64,000 bases of DNA from a bacterium (GCA_905221115.1 CAJNBX010000004.1:80250-144249), one strand, 5' to 3'; counted from the stretch's first letter, positions 20,373-30,300 are shown. Translations and numbers: made by a program. The notes: generated from the sequence alone by a model not told the origin.

Positions 20373-22739
20373 CTATTTTCCAAAAATCTCTTTGAGGTCT
20401 GCGTCTGTAATCCCAATCATGGCGGGGATGCTGTCCCAATTTTCTTCGGTCAGGATGTAGGATTGTTCAGATGCACTTGATGTGGTTGTTTCTGAGACAG
20501 TTTGTTGCTTTTCTTCAACATTCTCCAATAAATCACTGAAGCGTTCAATCAGATAGGTTTTTCGGGCAGTTCCGATGTGCTGGGTAGCATAGTCAAAGGC
20601 CTGTAATTCGCCTAGTAAGATAAGCTTGCTTTTGGCGCGTGTAATGGCTGTATAGATGAGATTGCGCTCCAGCATACGCCTACTAGCACTGGTGATAGGT
20701 AGGATGACAACAGGAAACTCACTTCCCTGAGACTTATGGATACTCATGGCATAGGCCAAACGAATCTTGTACCATTCGTTACGTGGGTAAGAAACCTCAT
20801 TGCCATCAAAATCAATGACAATCTCGTCTTGTTTCGACTCGGTGTATTTACCAGGAATCAGGTCTGTGATAACTCCTAAATCTCCATTAAAGACATTGAT
20901 TTCAGCATCGTTGACCAAGTGAATGACCTTATCTCCCTTACGATAGTGGCACTGGGGAGCTTCAAAACTGAGTTGATCTTTTTGTGGTGGGTTCAGGAGG
21001 TCTTGCATGAGCTGATTGATAGCATCAATTCCTGCAGTCCCTCGGTACATGGGAGCCAGAACCTGAATATCACGAGCAGGGATACCACTTCTGAGAGCTG
21101 CGCCTAAGATTTTCTCAATCGTAGCAGGAATATGGCCACTAGCAATTTCAAAGTAGGAACGGTCAGCTTTTTTCTGGGTGAAGTCAGCTGGCAAGATGCC
21201 CTGTCGAATCTGACTAGCCAGGGTAACGATGGTTGATTCTTCGCTTTGCCGATAAATTTTTTCCAAGCGAGTTTGAGGAATCAAGGAAATATGAAGCAGA
21301 TCCGCTAGAACTTGTCCAGGACTGACAGACGGTAGCTGATCGCTATCGCCTACGATGAGGATTTTACTGTTAGAAGAGATGTTGGAGAAGAGTTGATTTG
21401 CCAGCCAAGTATCCACCATGGAAAATTCATCTACGATGATAAAGTCGGCATCCAGATAATCTTCCAGATGACTGGTATCATCATCACCTGTCATTCCTAA
21501 ATGACGGTGTATAGTAGCGCTAGGCAAGCCTGTCAATTCATTCATGCGACGAGCTGCTCGTCCAGTTGGAGCAGCAAGAAGAATCGGCAGGTTGCTTTTT
21601 TTCCTGAGGTCAAGTCCTTCTAAAAGGGCATAAACAGCGATGATACCATTGATAACAGTTGTCTTACCAGTACCAGGTCCACCTGTCAGGATAAAGACCT
21701 TATTCTGGATAGCATCACAGATAGCCTGTTTTTGAATGTTATCATACTCAATCTCCAGATCTTCTTCGACAGTAGCGATATGTTTTTGAATGGTTTCTAA
21801 ATCATGACTCTTCTGTTTTCCTTTTTCAAGGATACGAACCAAGTGACTGCGGATGCCTTCCTCAGCGAAAAAGAGGCTGTTGTCAAAAATTTTGGTATCA
21901 ATCTGCTGGACCTTGTCTTCTTCAATCAGGTAGGAGAGTTCTTGGGCCACTTGGCTGGGATCCAGTTCCACGGGGCGGGAAGACTCAAGGAGAGTAAGGG
22001 TTTGTTCCAGCAAATCCCGTGCTTCAACATAGGTGTCCCCTGTTTCCATACAGGCCTGAAAAAGACTGTGAACTAGACCGGCACGAAAGCGCTCAGGAGC
22101 CTGACTTTCGATGCCTAGTTCTTCCGCTAATTGGTCAGCAATGGTAAAGCCCAAACCCTTGATATCCTCAACCAGTTGGTAGGGATAATTTTCAACCACA
22201 TCAAGAGTTTCTTCCTTGTAAAAGTCTTGAATCTGAAAGGCTAATTTATTGGGAATGCCGTAGTTGGCTAGTTTGGCCAAAACCATCTCGGTTCCGTAGT
22301 TGAGGCGGAGAGTAGAGACGAAAGCCTCGCGATTTTTGGCAGAGAGTCCTGAGATGCCTTCTAGCTTTTCTGGGTGTTGCAAAATTTCGTCAATGGTATT
22401 TTCGCCATAGGTGTCCACTATTTTCTGAGCTGTCTTGAGACCAATTCCCTTGAAATGGCTACTTGAAAAGTACTTAACCAAACCCTTGCTAGTTGGTTTT
22501 GCACGTTCATAACGGCTGATTTGCAGTTGTTCCCCATACTTGGAGTGCTGGACAATTTGCCCCCAAAAAGTATAGTCTTCTCCCTCAATCACATCAGCCA
22601 TAGTGCCGGTGACAATGATTTCAAAATCATCAAAATCCTCTGCGTCCGTATCTTCGATTTCTAGGAGGAGGATGCGATAAAAATTGCTGGGATTTTCAAA
22701 AATAATCCGTTCAATGGTTCCTGAAAAATAAACTTCCAT
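20373..22739 (-). CDS. recD2: ATP-dependent 5'-3' DNA helicase RecD2
   Basis: Superfamily 1B helicase of the RecD2/YrrC type, found in bacteria without RecBC and linked to mismatch repair and fork stability. The 788-residue product has the long N-terminal OB and helix-hairpin-helix region (about 1-330), Walker A GGPGTGKTT (353-361), Walker B DEFSMVD and the C-terminal helicase motif AYAMSIHKSQGSE. The weak RBS AAGGAA precedes the ATG, and a BOX element lies about 30 nt upstream. Confidence 0.94.
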   Translation of the reverse strand: MEVYFSGTIERIIFENPSNFYRILLLEIEDTDAEDFDDFEIIVTGTMADVIEGEDYTFWGQIVQHSKYGEQLQISRYERAKPTSKGLVKYFSSSHFKGIGLKTAQKIVDTYGENTIDEILQHPEKLEGISGLSAKNREAFVSTLRLNYGTEMVLAKLANYGIPNKLAFQIQDFYKEETLDVVENYPYQLVEDIKGLGFTIADQLAEELGIESQAPERFRAGLVHSLFQACMETGDTYVEARDLLEQTLTLLESSRPVELDPSQVAQELSYLIEEDKVQQIDTKIFDNSLFFAEEGIRSHLVRILEKGKQKSHDLETIQKHIATVEEDLEIEYDNIQKQAICDAIQNKVFILTGGPGTGKTTVINGIIAVYALLEGLDLRKKSNLPILLAAPTGRAARRMNELTGLPSATIHRHLGMTGDDDTSHLEDYLDADFIIVDEFSMVDTWLANQLFSNISSNSKILIVGDSDQLPSVSPGQVLADLLHISLIPQTRLEKIYRQSEESTIVTLASQIRQGILPADFTQKKADRSYFEIASGHIPATIEKILGAALRSGIPARDIQVLAPMYRGTAGIDAINQLMQDLLNPPQKDQLSFEAPQCHYRKGDKVIHLVNDAEINVFNGDLGVITDLIPGKYTESKQDEIVIDFDGNEVSYPRNEWYKIRLAYAMSIHKSQGSEFPVVILPITSASRRMLERNLIYTAITRAKSKLILLGELQAFDYATQHIGTARKTYLIERFSDLLENVEEKQQTVSETTTSSASEQSYILTEENWDSIPAMIGITDADLKEIFGK

Positions 22740-22768
22740 AAAATTCCTTTGTATGAATAGGTGAGAGT

Positions 22769-22876
22769 TAATACTCTTCGAAAATCAAATTCAAACCACG
22801 TCAGCTTCGCCTTGCCGTACTCAAGTACAGCCTGCGGCTAGCTTCCTAGTTTGCTCTTTGATTTTCATTGAGTATA
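22769..22876 (+). repeat. BOX element (boxA-boxC, little or no boxB)
   Basis: Starts AATACTCTTCGAAAATC and ends CATTGAGTATAA, with the boxA segment CGTCAGCTTCGCCTTGCCGTA inside. The internal palindrome CTGTTTTGAG typical of boxB is absent. It lies between recD2 and lepB, upstream of the recD2 start. Confidence 0.88.
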
Positions 22877-22930
22877 ACTTTGTTTCTATCTTAATCAAAC
22901 TGGATAGTGAATAATCATCTTCTCACGATA

Positions 22931-22967
22931 GAAGAAGAGGCTGAGATTGCTGATTCTCGGCCTCTTA
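22931..22967 (-). terminator. Terminator of rnhC-lepB
   Basis: On the minus strand AAGAGGCCGAGA pairs with TCTCAGCCTCTT (one mismatch) around an 8-nt loop, followed by CTTCTTCTA. It begins 7 nt after the lepB stop; the T-tract is interrupted. Confidence 0.7.
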
Positions 22968-22973
22968 GGTCTC

Positions 22974-23588
22974 TTAAAATGTTCCGATACGGGTGATTGG
23001 CCAGAAGCGGAATTTAGCTTCCCCTGTGATATCTTTTGCTTTAAAGGTACCTACATGGCGGCTGTCGCTCGAAACCAAGCGGTCGTCTCCAAGGAGAAGG
23101 TATTCTCCTTCTGGAACTGTAAAGCTAAAGTTGGTATTGTAGTTGACATCGACTGTGAAGGCTTGGGCTTTTTGAGCGATACTTCTAAAGAAAGTTCCTT
23201 TATTTCCTTCAAATCCCTTGCCTGAGTAGGTGCTTTGGAGTTTGTCATCCTTGAAGCGTTTGATGTAGTCAGCTAGGTAAGGCTCATCTGTCTCTTTGTC
23301 ATTGATGTAAAGTTTATCATTTTCGTAACGGATAGTATCGCCAGGCATTCCGATGACACGTTTGACAATGTCCTTATTACCGTCTTCCTCATGAGCCACC
23401 ACGATATCAAATCGGTCAATAGGGAGGTGTTTGACAACAAAGAGGATTTCGCCATCCGCTAGGGTAGGATCCATGGAGTGTCCTTCTACGCGGACATTAC
23501 TCCAAAAAAAGATACGGCTCAAAGCTAGTAATGACAGAATCAGGAGGAACAATCCCCACTCTTTTAAGAAATTTTTAAATGAATTCAT
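22974..23588 (-). CDS. lepB: Signal peptidase I
   Basis: Membrane serine protease that removes signal peptides from secreted proteins. The 204-residue product has one N-terminal transmembrane helix (about 11-30), the nucleophile Ser38 in EGHSMDP, the general base Lys76 in DIVKRVIGMPGD, and the conserved GDDRLVSSDSR box near the C-terminus. Ser38 and Lys76 match the catalytic pair reported for pneumococcal SPase I. It lies 3 nt after rnhC in the same operon. Confidence 0.96.
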   Translation of the reverse strand: MNSFKNFLKEWGLFLLILSLLALSRIFFWSNVRVEGHSMDPTLADGEILFVVKHLPIDRFDIVVAHEEDGNKDIVKRVIGMPGDTIRYENDKLYINDKETDEPYLADYIKRFKDDKLQSTYSGKGFEGNKGTFFRSIAQKAQAFTVDVNYNTNFSFTVPEGEYLLLGDDRLVSSDSRHVGTFKAKDITGEAKFRFWPITRIGTF

Positions 23589-23591
23589 AAC

Positions 23592-24473
23592 TTACCTTTC
23601 TAAGCGTTTTTTCGCTTTTTCAGTATTTTTAAAGTGCAGTTTGGCGCAGAAATTGAGTCCCTGCATACCATAGGCTTGTAAAATCTGGCTAGCCACCTTA
23701 TCAGAAGCCGTTCCAGCTCCACTTGGGAGCTGATAGCCCAGCTCTCGTCCCAGATTTTCAAGATTTTCCAGAAAGAGATCACGCGCAATGATAGAAGAAA
23801 CTGCGACAGCCAAGTATTTGCCCTCAGCCTTTTCTTCTAAGCTGATAGGATTGCTGAAACGATTGGCCTCTTGTGGCAAGTACTTGCCATAATTTTTAGC
23901 ACTAGTAAAGGCATCAATCACAATTTTCTCAGGCTGAATGCCTTTTTGAAGAAGGAGATAGATAGCCTGGTTATGGAGGGCTACCTTAACCGAAACAGCA
24001 TTGTAGCGGTCTCCGATGACCTCGTTGTACTTGCTGGGTGAGAGAAGCAATGCCTGGTGCTGGATTTTTTCTTTGAGAATAGGGGCAATCTGACGGATCT
24101 TTTGGTCGGTCAGTGTCTTGGAATCCCCCACACCGAGTTTTCGCAAGAAGTCATGCTGGTCAGGTGTGACAAAGGAAGCCACAACTGCAAGCCCACCAAA
24201 GTAGGAACCATTTCCCACCTCATCTGTCCCAATTAAAGGGAGATTTTGTCCGCTGGTTTCCTCTACAAGTTGATAGCCAAAGAAACTAGCATATTTCTCA
24301 GCCCCTTCGCCCTGAAGCAAGACCTTTCCAGAAGTATAGATAGAAACCGTTGCTTGAGGTAGTCTCAAAAAGTAGCGGATATAGGGATTCTTACTGGGAG
24401 CCAGACTGGTTTGATAGTGTTCAAGAAAAGCCTGAATCTCCTTTTCACTTGGTGTGAGTGTTATACTTGCCAT
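23592..24473 (-). CDS. rnhC: Ribonuclease HIII
   Basis: Degrades RNA in RNA-DNA hybrids. The 293-residue product has the N-terminal TBP-like domain (about 1-85) found in RNase HIII and the catalytic domain starting [13 protein letters not shown] (DEVG acid motif), with further acidic residues in the VIDAF segment. The -10 element ends only 7 nt before the ATG and no Shine-Dalgarno is present, so the mRNA may be leaderless. It is divergent from zapA and cotranscribed with lepB. Confidence 0.94.
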   Translation of the reverse strand: MASITLTPSEKEIQAFLEHYQTSLAPSKNPYIRYFLRLPQATVSIYTSGKVLLQGEGAEKYASFFGYQLVEETSGQNLPLIGTDEVGNGSYFGGLAVVASFVTPDQHDFLRKLGVGDSKTLTDQKIRQIAPILKEKIQHQALLLSPSKYNEVIGDRYNAVSVKVALHNQAIYLLLQKGIQPEKIVIDAFTSAKNYGKYLPQEANRFSNPISLEEKAEGKYLAVAVSSIIARDLFLENLENLGRELGYQLPSGAGTASDKVASQILQAYGMQGLNFCAKLHFKNTEKAKKRLER

Positions 24474-24480
24474 AGTTTCT

Positions 24481-24510
24481 ATTGTACCACAAAAGCAGGC
24501 AAATTTGTAA
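24481..24510 (-). promoter_or_regulatory. Promoter of rnhC-lepB, predicted leaderless
   Basis: On the minus strand TTACAA, an 18-nt spacer and TGG-TACAAT (extended -10 at 24486-24481). The -10 is followed by AGAAACT and then the ATG, so the expected start site coincides with the start codon. Confidence 0.6.
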
Positions 24511-24513
24511 AAA

Positions 24514-24542
24514 CTGACAAAATTAGCGAATTTTGGTATAAT
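24514..24542 (+). promoter_or_regulatory. Promoter of zapA-cvpA
   Basis: CTGACA (24514-24519), a 17-nt spacer and TATAAT (24537-24542), 17 nt before the zapA start. Confidence 0.75.
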
Positions 24543-24559
24543 ATCGTGAGGTGAATTTT

Positions 24560-24862
24560 ATGGCAAATCTAAATCGATTCAAATTTACATTCGGGAAAAA
24601 ATCATTAACCTTGACAAGCGAATATGATAACCTTTTTATGGAGGAAATCGCCAAGGTTGCGACAGAAAAATACCAAGCAATTAAAGAACAAATGCCTAGC
24701 GCAGATGATGAAACAATCGCTCTTTTGTTGGCAGTTAACTGTTTATCAACTCAGCTCAGCCGTGAGATTGAATTTGACGATAAGGAGCAAGAGCTAGAAG
24801 AACTCCGTCACAAGCTTGTGACTTGCAAGCAAGAACAGAGCAAGATTGAGGATTCCTTATGA
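24560..24862 (+). CDS. zapA: Cell division protein ZapA
   Basis: Small cytoplasmic protein that bundles FtsZ filaments. The 100-residue product fits the ZapA family: a short beta-rich N-terminus (NRFKFTFGKKSLTL) followed by long helices that form the tetramer coiled coil (about 25-98). I use ATG 24560, with GAGGTG 6 nt ahead, instead of the GTG at 24551 that overlaps that site. It overlaps cvpA by ATGA; mutS2 follows after a terminator, the usual Firmicute order. Confidence 0.88.
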   Translation: MANLNRFKFTFGKKSLTLTSEYDNLFMEEIAKVATEKYQAIKEQMPSADDETIALLLAVNCLSTQLSREIEFDDKEQELEELRHKLVTCKQEQSKIEDSL

Positions 24863-25407
24863 TTTCACTCCTTCTTCTATTGGTCTTGGCTTGGGGATTT
24901 TATATCGGCTATCGGAGAGGCCTGCTCTTACAGGTTTATTACCTGATTTCAGCCCTGGCATCGGCTTTTGTGGCTGGCCAATTTTACAAGGGGCTTGGAG
25001 AACAATTCCATTTATTACTCCCTTATGCAAATCCGCAGGAAGGTCAAGGGACTTTCTTTTTCCCATCGGATCAACTCTTTCAGTTGGATAAGGTCTTTTA
25101 CGCAGGGATCGGCTACTTGCTTGTATTTGGGATTGTCTATAGCATTGGTCGTTTGCTTGGTCTCCTATTACACTTACTTCCTAGTAAAAAATTGGGTGGC
25201 AAATTGTTCCAAGTTTCAGCAGGTGTCTTGTCCATGTTGGTGACCTTATTTGTCTTGCAAATGGCCTTGACTATCTTGGCGACCATTCCCATGGCAGCTA
25301 TACAAAATCCTCTTGAAAAGAGTATCGTCGCAAAACACATCATCCAGAGCATACCAGTAACAACCAGTTGGCTCAAACAAATCTGGGTGACAAATTTAAT
25401 CGGATAA
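24859..25407 (+). CDS. cvpA: CvpA family membrane protein
   Basis: The 182-residue protein has about four hydrophobic segments (around 1-16, 24-40, 80-105 and 125-150) and the family start LLLLLVLAWGFYIGYRRG. CvpA proteins are named for a colicin V production phenotype in E. coli; the molecular role in Firmicutes is not established. It is translationally coupled to zapA and followed by a terminator stem. Confidence 0.85.
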   Translation: MISLLLLLVLAWGFYIGYRRGLLLQVYYLISALASAFVAGQFYKGLGEQFHLLLPYANPQEGQGTFFFPSDQLFQLDKVFYAGIGYLLVFGIVYSIGRLLGLLLHLLPSKKLGGKLFQVSAGVLSMLVTLFVLQMALTILATIPMAAIQNPLEKSIVAKHIIQSIPVTTSWLKQIWVTNLIG

Positions 25408-25438
25408 AAAGGGCAGGAGTTTTCCTAGCCCTTTGTTT
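25406..25438 (+). terminator. Terminator of zapA-cvpA
   Basis: AAAGGGC pairs with GCCCTTT, extended by AGGA/TCCT, and followed by a broken T-run, directly after the cvpA stop. Confidence 0.75.
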
Positions 25439-25510
25439 ACAGATTTGACTCGAATCTATCAGAATGTAAAAAGCTACCACACCTAGACATTCAAAGACAA
25501 GGAAATAAAG

Positions 25511-27847
25511 ATGAATAAGAAAATATTAGAAACATTAGAGTTCAATAAGGTCAAGGCTTTGTTTGAACCCCATTTGTTGACCGAGCAGGGCTTGGAGCAA
25601 TTGAGACAGCTGGCTCCAACTGCCAAAGCGGATAAAATCAAACAGGCTTTTGCTGAGATGAAGGAAATGCATGCTCTTTTCGTCGAGCAACCGCATTTTA
25701 CCATTCTCGCAACTAAGGAAATTGCAGGAGTCTGCAAGCGATTGGAGATGGGCGCAGACCTCAATATTGAGGAGTTTCTACTCTTGAAGCGTGTGCTTCT
25801 GTCTAGCCGAGAGCTGCAAAGTTTTTATGCTAATCTGGAAAATGTCAGCTTGACAGAATTAGCCCTCTGGTTTGAGAAATTACATGATTTTCCGCAATTA
25901 CAAGGGAATCTCCAAGCCTTTAATGATGCAGGTTTCATTGAAAATTTTGCCAGTGAAGAATTGGCGCGCATCCGTAGGAAAATCCATGATAGCGAGAGTC
26001 AGGTCCGCGATGTTTTACAGGACTTGCTCAAGCAAAAAGCGCAGATGTTGACAGAAGGGATCGTTGCTAGCAGAAATGGCCGTCAGGTTTTACCTGTCAA
26101 AAACACCTATCGTAACAAGATCGCAGGTGTCGTTCATGATATTTCTGCCAGTGGAAATACCGTCTATATCGAACCCCGTGAGGTGGTCAAACTAAGCGAA
26201 GAAATTGCTAGTCTGCGAGCAGATGAGCGCTATGAAATGCTTCGCATTCTCCAAGAAATTTCTGAGCGTGTCCGCCCTCATGCTGCTGAGATTGCTAATG
26301 ACGCTTGGATTATCGGCCATCTGGACTTGATTCGTGCCAAGGTCCGCTTTATCCAAGAAAGCCAAGCAGTCGTTCCTAAGTTATCAGAAAATCAGGAGAT
26401 TCAACTGCTCCATGTCTGCCATCCTTTGGTCAAAAATGCTGTCGCAAATGATGTCCATTTTGGCCAAGATTTAACAGCCATTGTCATTACGGGTCCCAAT
26501 ACAGGTGGTAAGACCATCATGCTCAAAACTCTGGGCTTGACGCAGGTTATGGCCCAGTCGGGTTTGCCGATTTTAGCAGACAAGGGAAGTCGTGTTGGTA
26601 TTTTTGAAGAAATCTTTGCTGATATTGGAGATGAGCAGTCTATTGAGCAGAGCTTGTCTACCTTCTCTAGCCACATGACCAATATTGTGGATATTCTTGG
26701 CAAGGTCAATCAACATTCCCTCTTACTCTTGGATGAGTTGGGGGCTGGTACAGACCCTCAAGAAGGAGCCGCTCTTGCCATGGCTATTCTGGAGGACCTT
26801 CGCTTGCGTCAAGTCAAGACCATGGCCACCACCCACTATCCTGAGCTCAAGGCCTATGGTATCGAGACAGCTTTTGTCCAAAATGCCAGTATGGAGTTTG
26901 ATACTGCGACTCTTCGCCCGACTTATCGCTTTATGCAGGGAGTCCCTGGCCGAAGTAATGCCTTTGAAATTGCCAAACGTTTAGGCCTATCTGAAGTCAT
27001 TGTAGGGGATGCCAGTCAGCAGGTCGATCAGGACAATGATGTCAATCGTATCATTGAGCAACTGGAAGAGCAGACGCTAGAGAGTCGCAAACGCTTGGAC
27101 AATATCCGTGAGGTGGAGCAAGAAAATCTCAAGATGAACCGTGCTCTCAAAAAACTCTACAATGAGCTCAATCGTGAAAAGGAAACGGAGCTCAATAAGG
27201 CGCGTGAACAGGCTGCTGAGATTGTGGACATGGCCCTAAGTGAGAGTGACCAGATTCTCAAGAATCTCCATAGTAAATCTCAACTCAAACCCCATGAAAT
27301 CATTGAAGCCAAGACCAAGTTAAAAAAATTGGCTCCTGAAAAAGTAGATTTGTCTCAAAACAAGGTCCTTCAAAAGGCCAAGAAAAAACGAGCTCCAAAG
27401 GTGGGAGATGATATCGTGGTTCTCAGTTATGGACAGCGTGGTACCTTGACCAGTCAACTCAAGGATGGCCGCTGGGAAGTCCAAGTTGGCTTGATCAAGA
27501 TGACCTTGGAAGAGAAAGAATTTGACCTTGTTCAAGCCCAGCAAGAAAAGCAAGTCAAGAAGAAACAGGTCAATGTCGTGAAACGGACTTCTGGCCGAGG
27601 TCCACAAGCAAGACTGGATCTTCGAGGTAAACGCTATGAAGAAGCCATGAATGAGCTAGATGCCTTTATCGACCAAGCCCTGCTCAATAATATGGCGCAA
27701 GTTGATATCATCCATGGTATTGGAACAGGTGTCATCCGTGAAGGTGTCACCAAATACCTACAAAGAAACAAACATGTCAAGAGTTTCGGCTATGCCCCAC
27801 AAAATGCTGGAGGCAGTGGTGCAACTATTGTGACATTTAAAGGATAG
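25511..27847 (+). CDS. mutS2: Endonuclease MutS2
   Basis: MutS paralogue that binds branched DNA and, in several Firmicutes, also collided ribosomes. The 778-residue product has helical clamp domains (1-290), the ATPase Walker A GPNTGGKT (about 330), Walker [13 protein letters not shown], a long coiled coil (about 515-600), a KOW-like segment and the C-terminal Smr nuclease domain with LDLRG and HGIGTG (about 700-778). AAGGAAATAAAG precedes the ATG. No partner gene adjoins; a riboswitch unit follows. Confidence 0.95.
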   Translation: MNKKILETLEFNKVKALFEPHLLTEQGLEQLRQLAPTAKADKIKQAFAEMKEMHALFVEQPHFTILATKEIAGVCKRLEMGADLNIEEFLLLKRVLLSSRELQSFYANLENVSLTELALWFEKLHDFPQLQGNLQAFNDAGFIENFASEELARIRRKIHDSESQVRDVLQDLLKQKAQMLTEGIVASRNGRQVLPVKNTYRNKIAGVVHDISASGNTVYIEPREVVKLSEEIASLRADERYEMLRILQEISERVRPHAAEIANDAWIIGHLDLIRAKVRFIQESQAVVPKLSENQEIQLLHVCHPLVKNAVANDVHFGQDLTAIVITGPNTGGKTIMLKTLGLTQVMAQSGLPILADKGSRVGIFEEIFADIGDEQSIEQSLSTFSSHMTNIVDILGKVNQHSLLLLDELGAGTDPQEGAALAMAILEDLRLRQVKTMATTHYPELKAYGIETAFVQNASMEFDTATLRPTYRFMQGVPGRSNAFEIAKRLGLSEVIVGDASQQVDQDNDVNRIIEQLEEQTLESRKRLDNIREVEQENLKMNRALKKLYNELNREKETELNKAREQAAEIVDMALSESDQILKNLHSKSQLKPHEIIEAKTKLKKLAPEKVDLSQNKVLQKAKKKRAPKVGDDIVVLSYGQRGTLTSQLKDGRWEVQVGLIKMTLEEKEFDLVQAQQEKQVKKKQVNVVKRTSGRGPQARLDLRGKRYEEAMNELDAFIDQALLNNMAQVDIIHGIGTGVIREGVTKYLQRNKHVKSFGYAPQNAGGSGATIVTFKG

Positions 27848-27905
27848 CAGTATTCTGGACTTTATAAAGTAAAAACTGTTGAACTAATTTTTACTAATAA
27901 ACACA

Positions 27906-27934
27906 TTGACAAAAGCCAACATTTTTTGTAAAAT
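27906..27934 (+). promoter_or_regulatory. Promoter of the glycine riboswitch and symporter
   Basis: TTGACA (27906-27911), a 17-nt spacer and TAAAAT (27929-27934). Transcription would start near 27941, giving a leader of about 250 nt. Confidence 0.85.
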
Positions 27935-28012
27935 AAGAATCAATTAAATACCAACACCGAATGAAGTTTAATAGAAGTGGGGAATCGTTTGATTTTCCAT
28001 GACTGTAAATGG

Positions 28013-28100
28013 ACGGAACTCTGGAGAGACCGTAAAGGCACCGAAGGGGCAAGGCAGGCAACTGCTCAAACTCTCAGGTAAAAGGACAGAGCTAGGATAG
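28013..28100 (+). promoter_or_regulatory. Glycine riboswitch (single aptamer)
   Basis: The aptamer core blocks are present: CTCTGGAGAGACC, GGCACCGAAGGGGCAA, CAAACTCTCAGGTAAAAGG and ACAGAG. AACTCTG (from 28017) pairs with CAGAGCT (to 28093) to close P1. Only one full aptamer is visible; the segment at 27960-28012 does not hold a second core and may form the remnant helix seen in singlet types. It lies ahead of a sodium/alanine-glycine symporter gene. Confidence 0.93.
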
Positions 28101-28130
28101 ACCGCTTTTTAGCATTTATCTAAGCATTCC

Positions 28131-28166
28131 AGAGTACATGTATCTTGCATGTGCTCTTTCTTTTGG
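28131..28166 (+). terminator. Riboswitch-linked terminator
   Basis: AGAGTACATG pairs with CATGTGCTCT (one wobble) around a short loop, followed by TTCTTTT. It sits between the aptamer and the symporter start and is the likely expression platform. Single-aptamer switches before symporters are reported to turn expression off with glycine. Confidence 0.8.
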
Positions 28167-28189
28167 GGTTGAAAAGATAGGAGAAGGAA

Positions 28190-29512
28190 ATGTTAGAATT
28201 GCTTAAATCAATTGATGCTTTTGCTTGGGGCCCACCCCTCTTGATTCTCTTGGTCGGGACAGGGATTTACCTAACTGCCCGTCTAGGACTCTTGCAGGTT
28301 TTGCGTTTGCCCAAGGCTTTCCAGCTTATTTTTACTAAGGACAAGGGGCATGGCGATGTATCCAGCTTTGCGGCCTTGTGTACAGCCCTAGCAGCGACAG
28401 TTGGTACGGGAAATATTATCGGGGTGGCGACGGCTATCAAGGTTGGTGGCCCAGGGGCTCTCTTTTGGATGTGGATGGCGGCTTTCTTTGGGATGGCTAC
28501 CAAGTATGCGGAAGGACTCTTGGCTATCAAATACCGTACCAAGGATGACCATGGTGCAGTGGCGGGAGGTCCCATGCATTATATCCTTCTAGGGATGGGA
28601 GAAAAGTGGCGTCCCCTTGCCATCTTCTTTGCCCTGGCAGGTGTGCTAGTAGCTTTGTTGGGAATCGGGACCTTTACCCAAGTCAACTCGATTACAGAAT
28701 CTATCCAAAATACGACGACTATTTCGCCAGCTATCACGGCTCTTGTTTTGTCTGTATTTGTAGCGATTGCAGTCTTTGGTGGACTCAAGTCCATTTCAAA
28801 GGTTTCAACTACGGTTGTTCCTTTTATGGCTATCATATATATTTTAGGAACTCTTACAGTTATTTTCTTTAATATTGGAAAAATTCCTGCCACAATCGCT
28901 TTAATCTTGACATCGGCTTTTAGTCCAGTTGCTGCGGTGGGTGGTTTTGCTGGGGCTAGTATTCGAATGGCTATTCAAAATGGTGTAGCGCGTGGTGTGT
29001 TCTCAAACGAATCTGGCCTGGGTTCTGCTCCCATTGCAGCTGCTGCAGCTAAGACAAACGAACCAGTTGAGCAAGGTTTGATTTCCATGACAGGAACCTT
29101 TATTGATACCCTCATTATCTGTACCTTGACTGGTTTGACCATCTTGGTAACTGGTGTTTGGAGTGGTGATTTGAATGGAGTTGCCTTGACTCAGTCTGCC
29201 TTCTCAACAGTCTTTTCACATTTTGGACCTGCCCTCTTAACAATCTTCCTTGTACTCTTTGCCTTTACGACGATTCTAGGTTGGAACTACTATGGAGAAC
29301 GCTGTTTCGAGTTTCTCTTCGGTGTTCGCTTTATCTGGCTCTACCGTGTGGTCTTTGTGCTCATGGTCTTGTTGGGAGGATTTATCGAGTTGGATATGGT
29401 TTGGATTATCGCAGATATTGTCAATGCCTTGATGGCTCTGCCAAACTTGATTGCCCTCTTGGTCTTGTCACCAGTCGTTATTGCTGAAACTAAAAAGTAT
29501 TTTAATAAATAA
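28190..29512 (+). CDS. Sodium:alanine/glycine symporter (AGCS family)
   Basis: Inner-membrane transporter that takes up alanine or glycine with Na+. The 440-residue product has the AGCS signatures (ATVGTGNIIGVATAI, GGPGALFWMW, SNESGLGSAPIAAAAA) and about ten hydrophobic helices. AGGAGAAGGAA precedes ATG 28190. The glycine riboswitch upstream argues that glycine is a physiological substrate. It is monocistronic and ends at a strong terminator. Confidence 0.93.
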   Translation: MLELLKSIDAFAWGPPLLILLVGTGIYLTARLGLLQVLRLPKAFQLIFTKDKGHGDVSSFAALCTALAATVGTGNIIGVATAIKVGGPGALFWMWMAAFFGMATKYAEGLLAIKYRTKDDHGAVAGGPMHYILLGMGEKWRPLAIFFALAGVLVALLGIGTFTQVNSITESIQNTTTISPAITALVLSVFVAIAVFGGLKSISKVSTTVVPFMAIIYILGTLTVIFFNIGKIPATIALILTSAFSPVAAVGGFAGASIRMAIQNGVARGVFSNESGLGSAPIAAAAAKTNEPVEQGLISMTGTFIDTLIICTLTGLTILVTGVWSGDLNGVALTQSAFSTVFSHFGPALLTIFLVLFAFTTILGWNYYGERCFEFLFGVRFIWLYRVVFVLMVLLGGFIELDMVWIIADIVNALMALPNLIALLVLSPVVIAETKKYFNK

Positions 29513-29514
29513 TG

Positions 29515-29542
29515 GAATCACACATTGCGTGTGATTTTTTGC
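29515..29542 (+). terminator. Terminator of the symporter gene
   Basis: ATCACAC pairs with GTGTGAT around ATTGC, followed by TTTTTT. Confidence 0.9.
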
Positions 29543-29643
29543 TTTCATAAAAAATTTCTATCAGTGTAATTTAAAATATATATTATACACGGTATAGAAT
29601 CTATGATAGACTAGATTTCAACAACATGAAAAGAGGTTTTATG

Positions 29644-30192
29644 ATGACAACATTTACAATTCATACAGTCGAATCAGCACCAGCAGAAGTGAAAGAAGTT
29701 CTTGAAACAGTAGAAAAAGATAATAATGGCTATATTCCCAACCTAATCGGTCTCTTGGCTAATGCACCAACTGCTTTAGAAGCCTACAGAACTGTCGGAG
29801 CCATCAATCGTCGCAATAGCTTAACACCTGTTGAGCGTGAAGTGGTGCAAATCACGGCAGCTGTGACCAATGGTTGTGCCTTCTGTGTCGCAGGTCACAC
29901 CGCCTTTTCAATCAAACAAATCCAGATGAATGATGATCTGCTTCAAGCCCTTCGCAATCGTACTCCAATTGAAACAGATCCTAAATTAGACACCCTAGCT
30001 AAGTTTACCTTGGCAGTTATCAATACCAAGGGTCGTGTAGGAGATGAAGCCTTGACTGAGTTTCTAGAAGCTGGCTACACCCAACAAAATGCCTTGGATG
30101 TGGTTCTTGGTGTCAGCCTAGCAAGCCTCTGTAACTATGCCAATAACCTAGCCAATACACCCATTAACCCAGAATTGCAACCTTATGCCTAA
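29644..30192 (+). CDS. AhpD-like carboxymuconolactone decarboxylase-family protein
   Basis: The 182-residue product has the AhpD-type redox motif GCAFCVAGH (CxxC plus downstream His) within an EREVVQITAAVTN context, typical of alkylhydroperoxidase-like proteins that reduce peroxides with thiol partners. The substrate is not known. AGAGG lies 7 nt before ATG 29644; ATG 29641 and 29626 are also in frame. No ahpC-like partner is adjacent. A hairpin terminator follows. Confidence 0.85.
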   Translation: MTTFTIHTVESAPAEVKEVLETVEKDNNGYIPNLIGLLANAPTALEAYRTVGAINRRNSLTPVEREVVQITAAVTNGCAFCVAGHTAFSIKQIQMNDDLLQALRNRTPIETDPKLDTLAKFTLAVINTKGRVGDEALTEFLEAGYTQQNALDVVLGVSLASLCNYANNLANTPINPELQPYA

Positions 30193-30204
30193 TTCATATC
30201 TGAG

Positions 30205-30242
30205 AAAAATGAAGTCTAAAATAATCGGACTTCATTTTTTAT
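30205..30242 (+). terminator. Terminator of the AhpD-like gene
   Basis: AAATGAAGTC pairs with GACTTCATTT around an 11-nt loop, followed by TTTT. Confidence 0.9.
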
Positions 30243-30300
30243 CCCCTCATTTAAGCGCTTTTATGCTATACTGAAACTAACATGATTATTGGAGGTTAGG

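Noticed and set aside
27868-27896. AT-rich inverted repeat (AGTAAAAA / TTTTTACT) after mutS2
   Set aside because: It could be a weak terminator, but the stem is nearly all A-T, so I did not list it.
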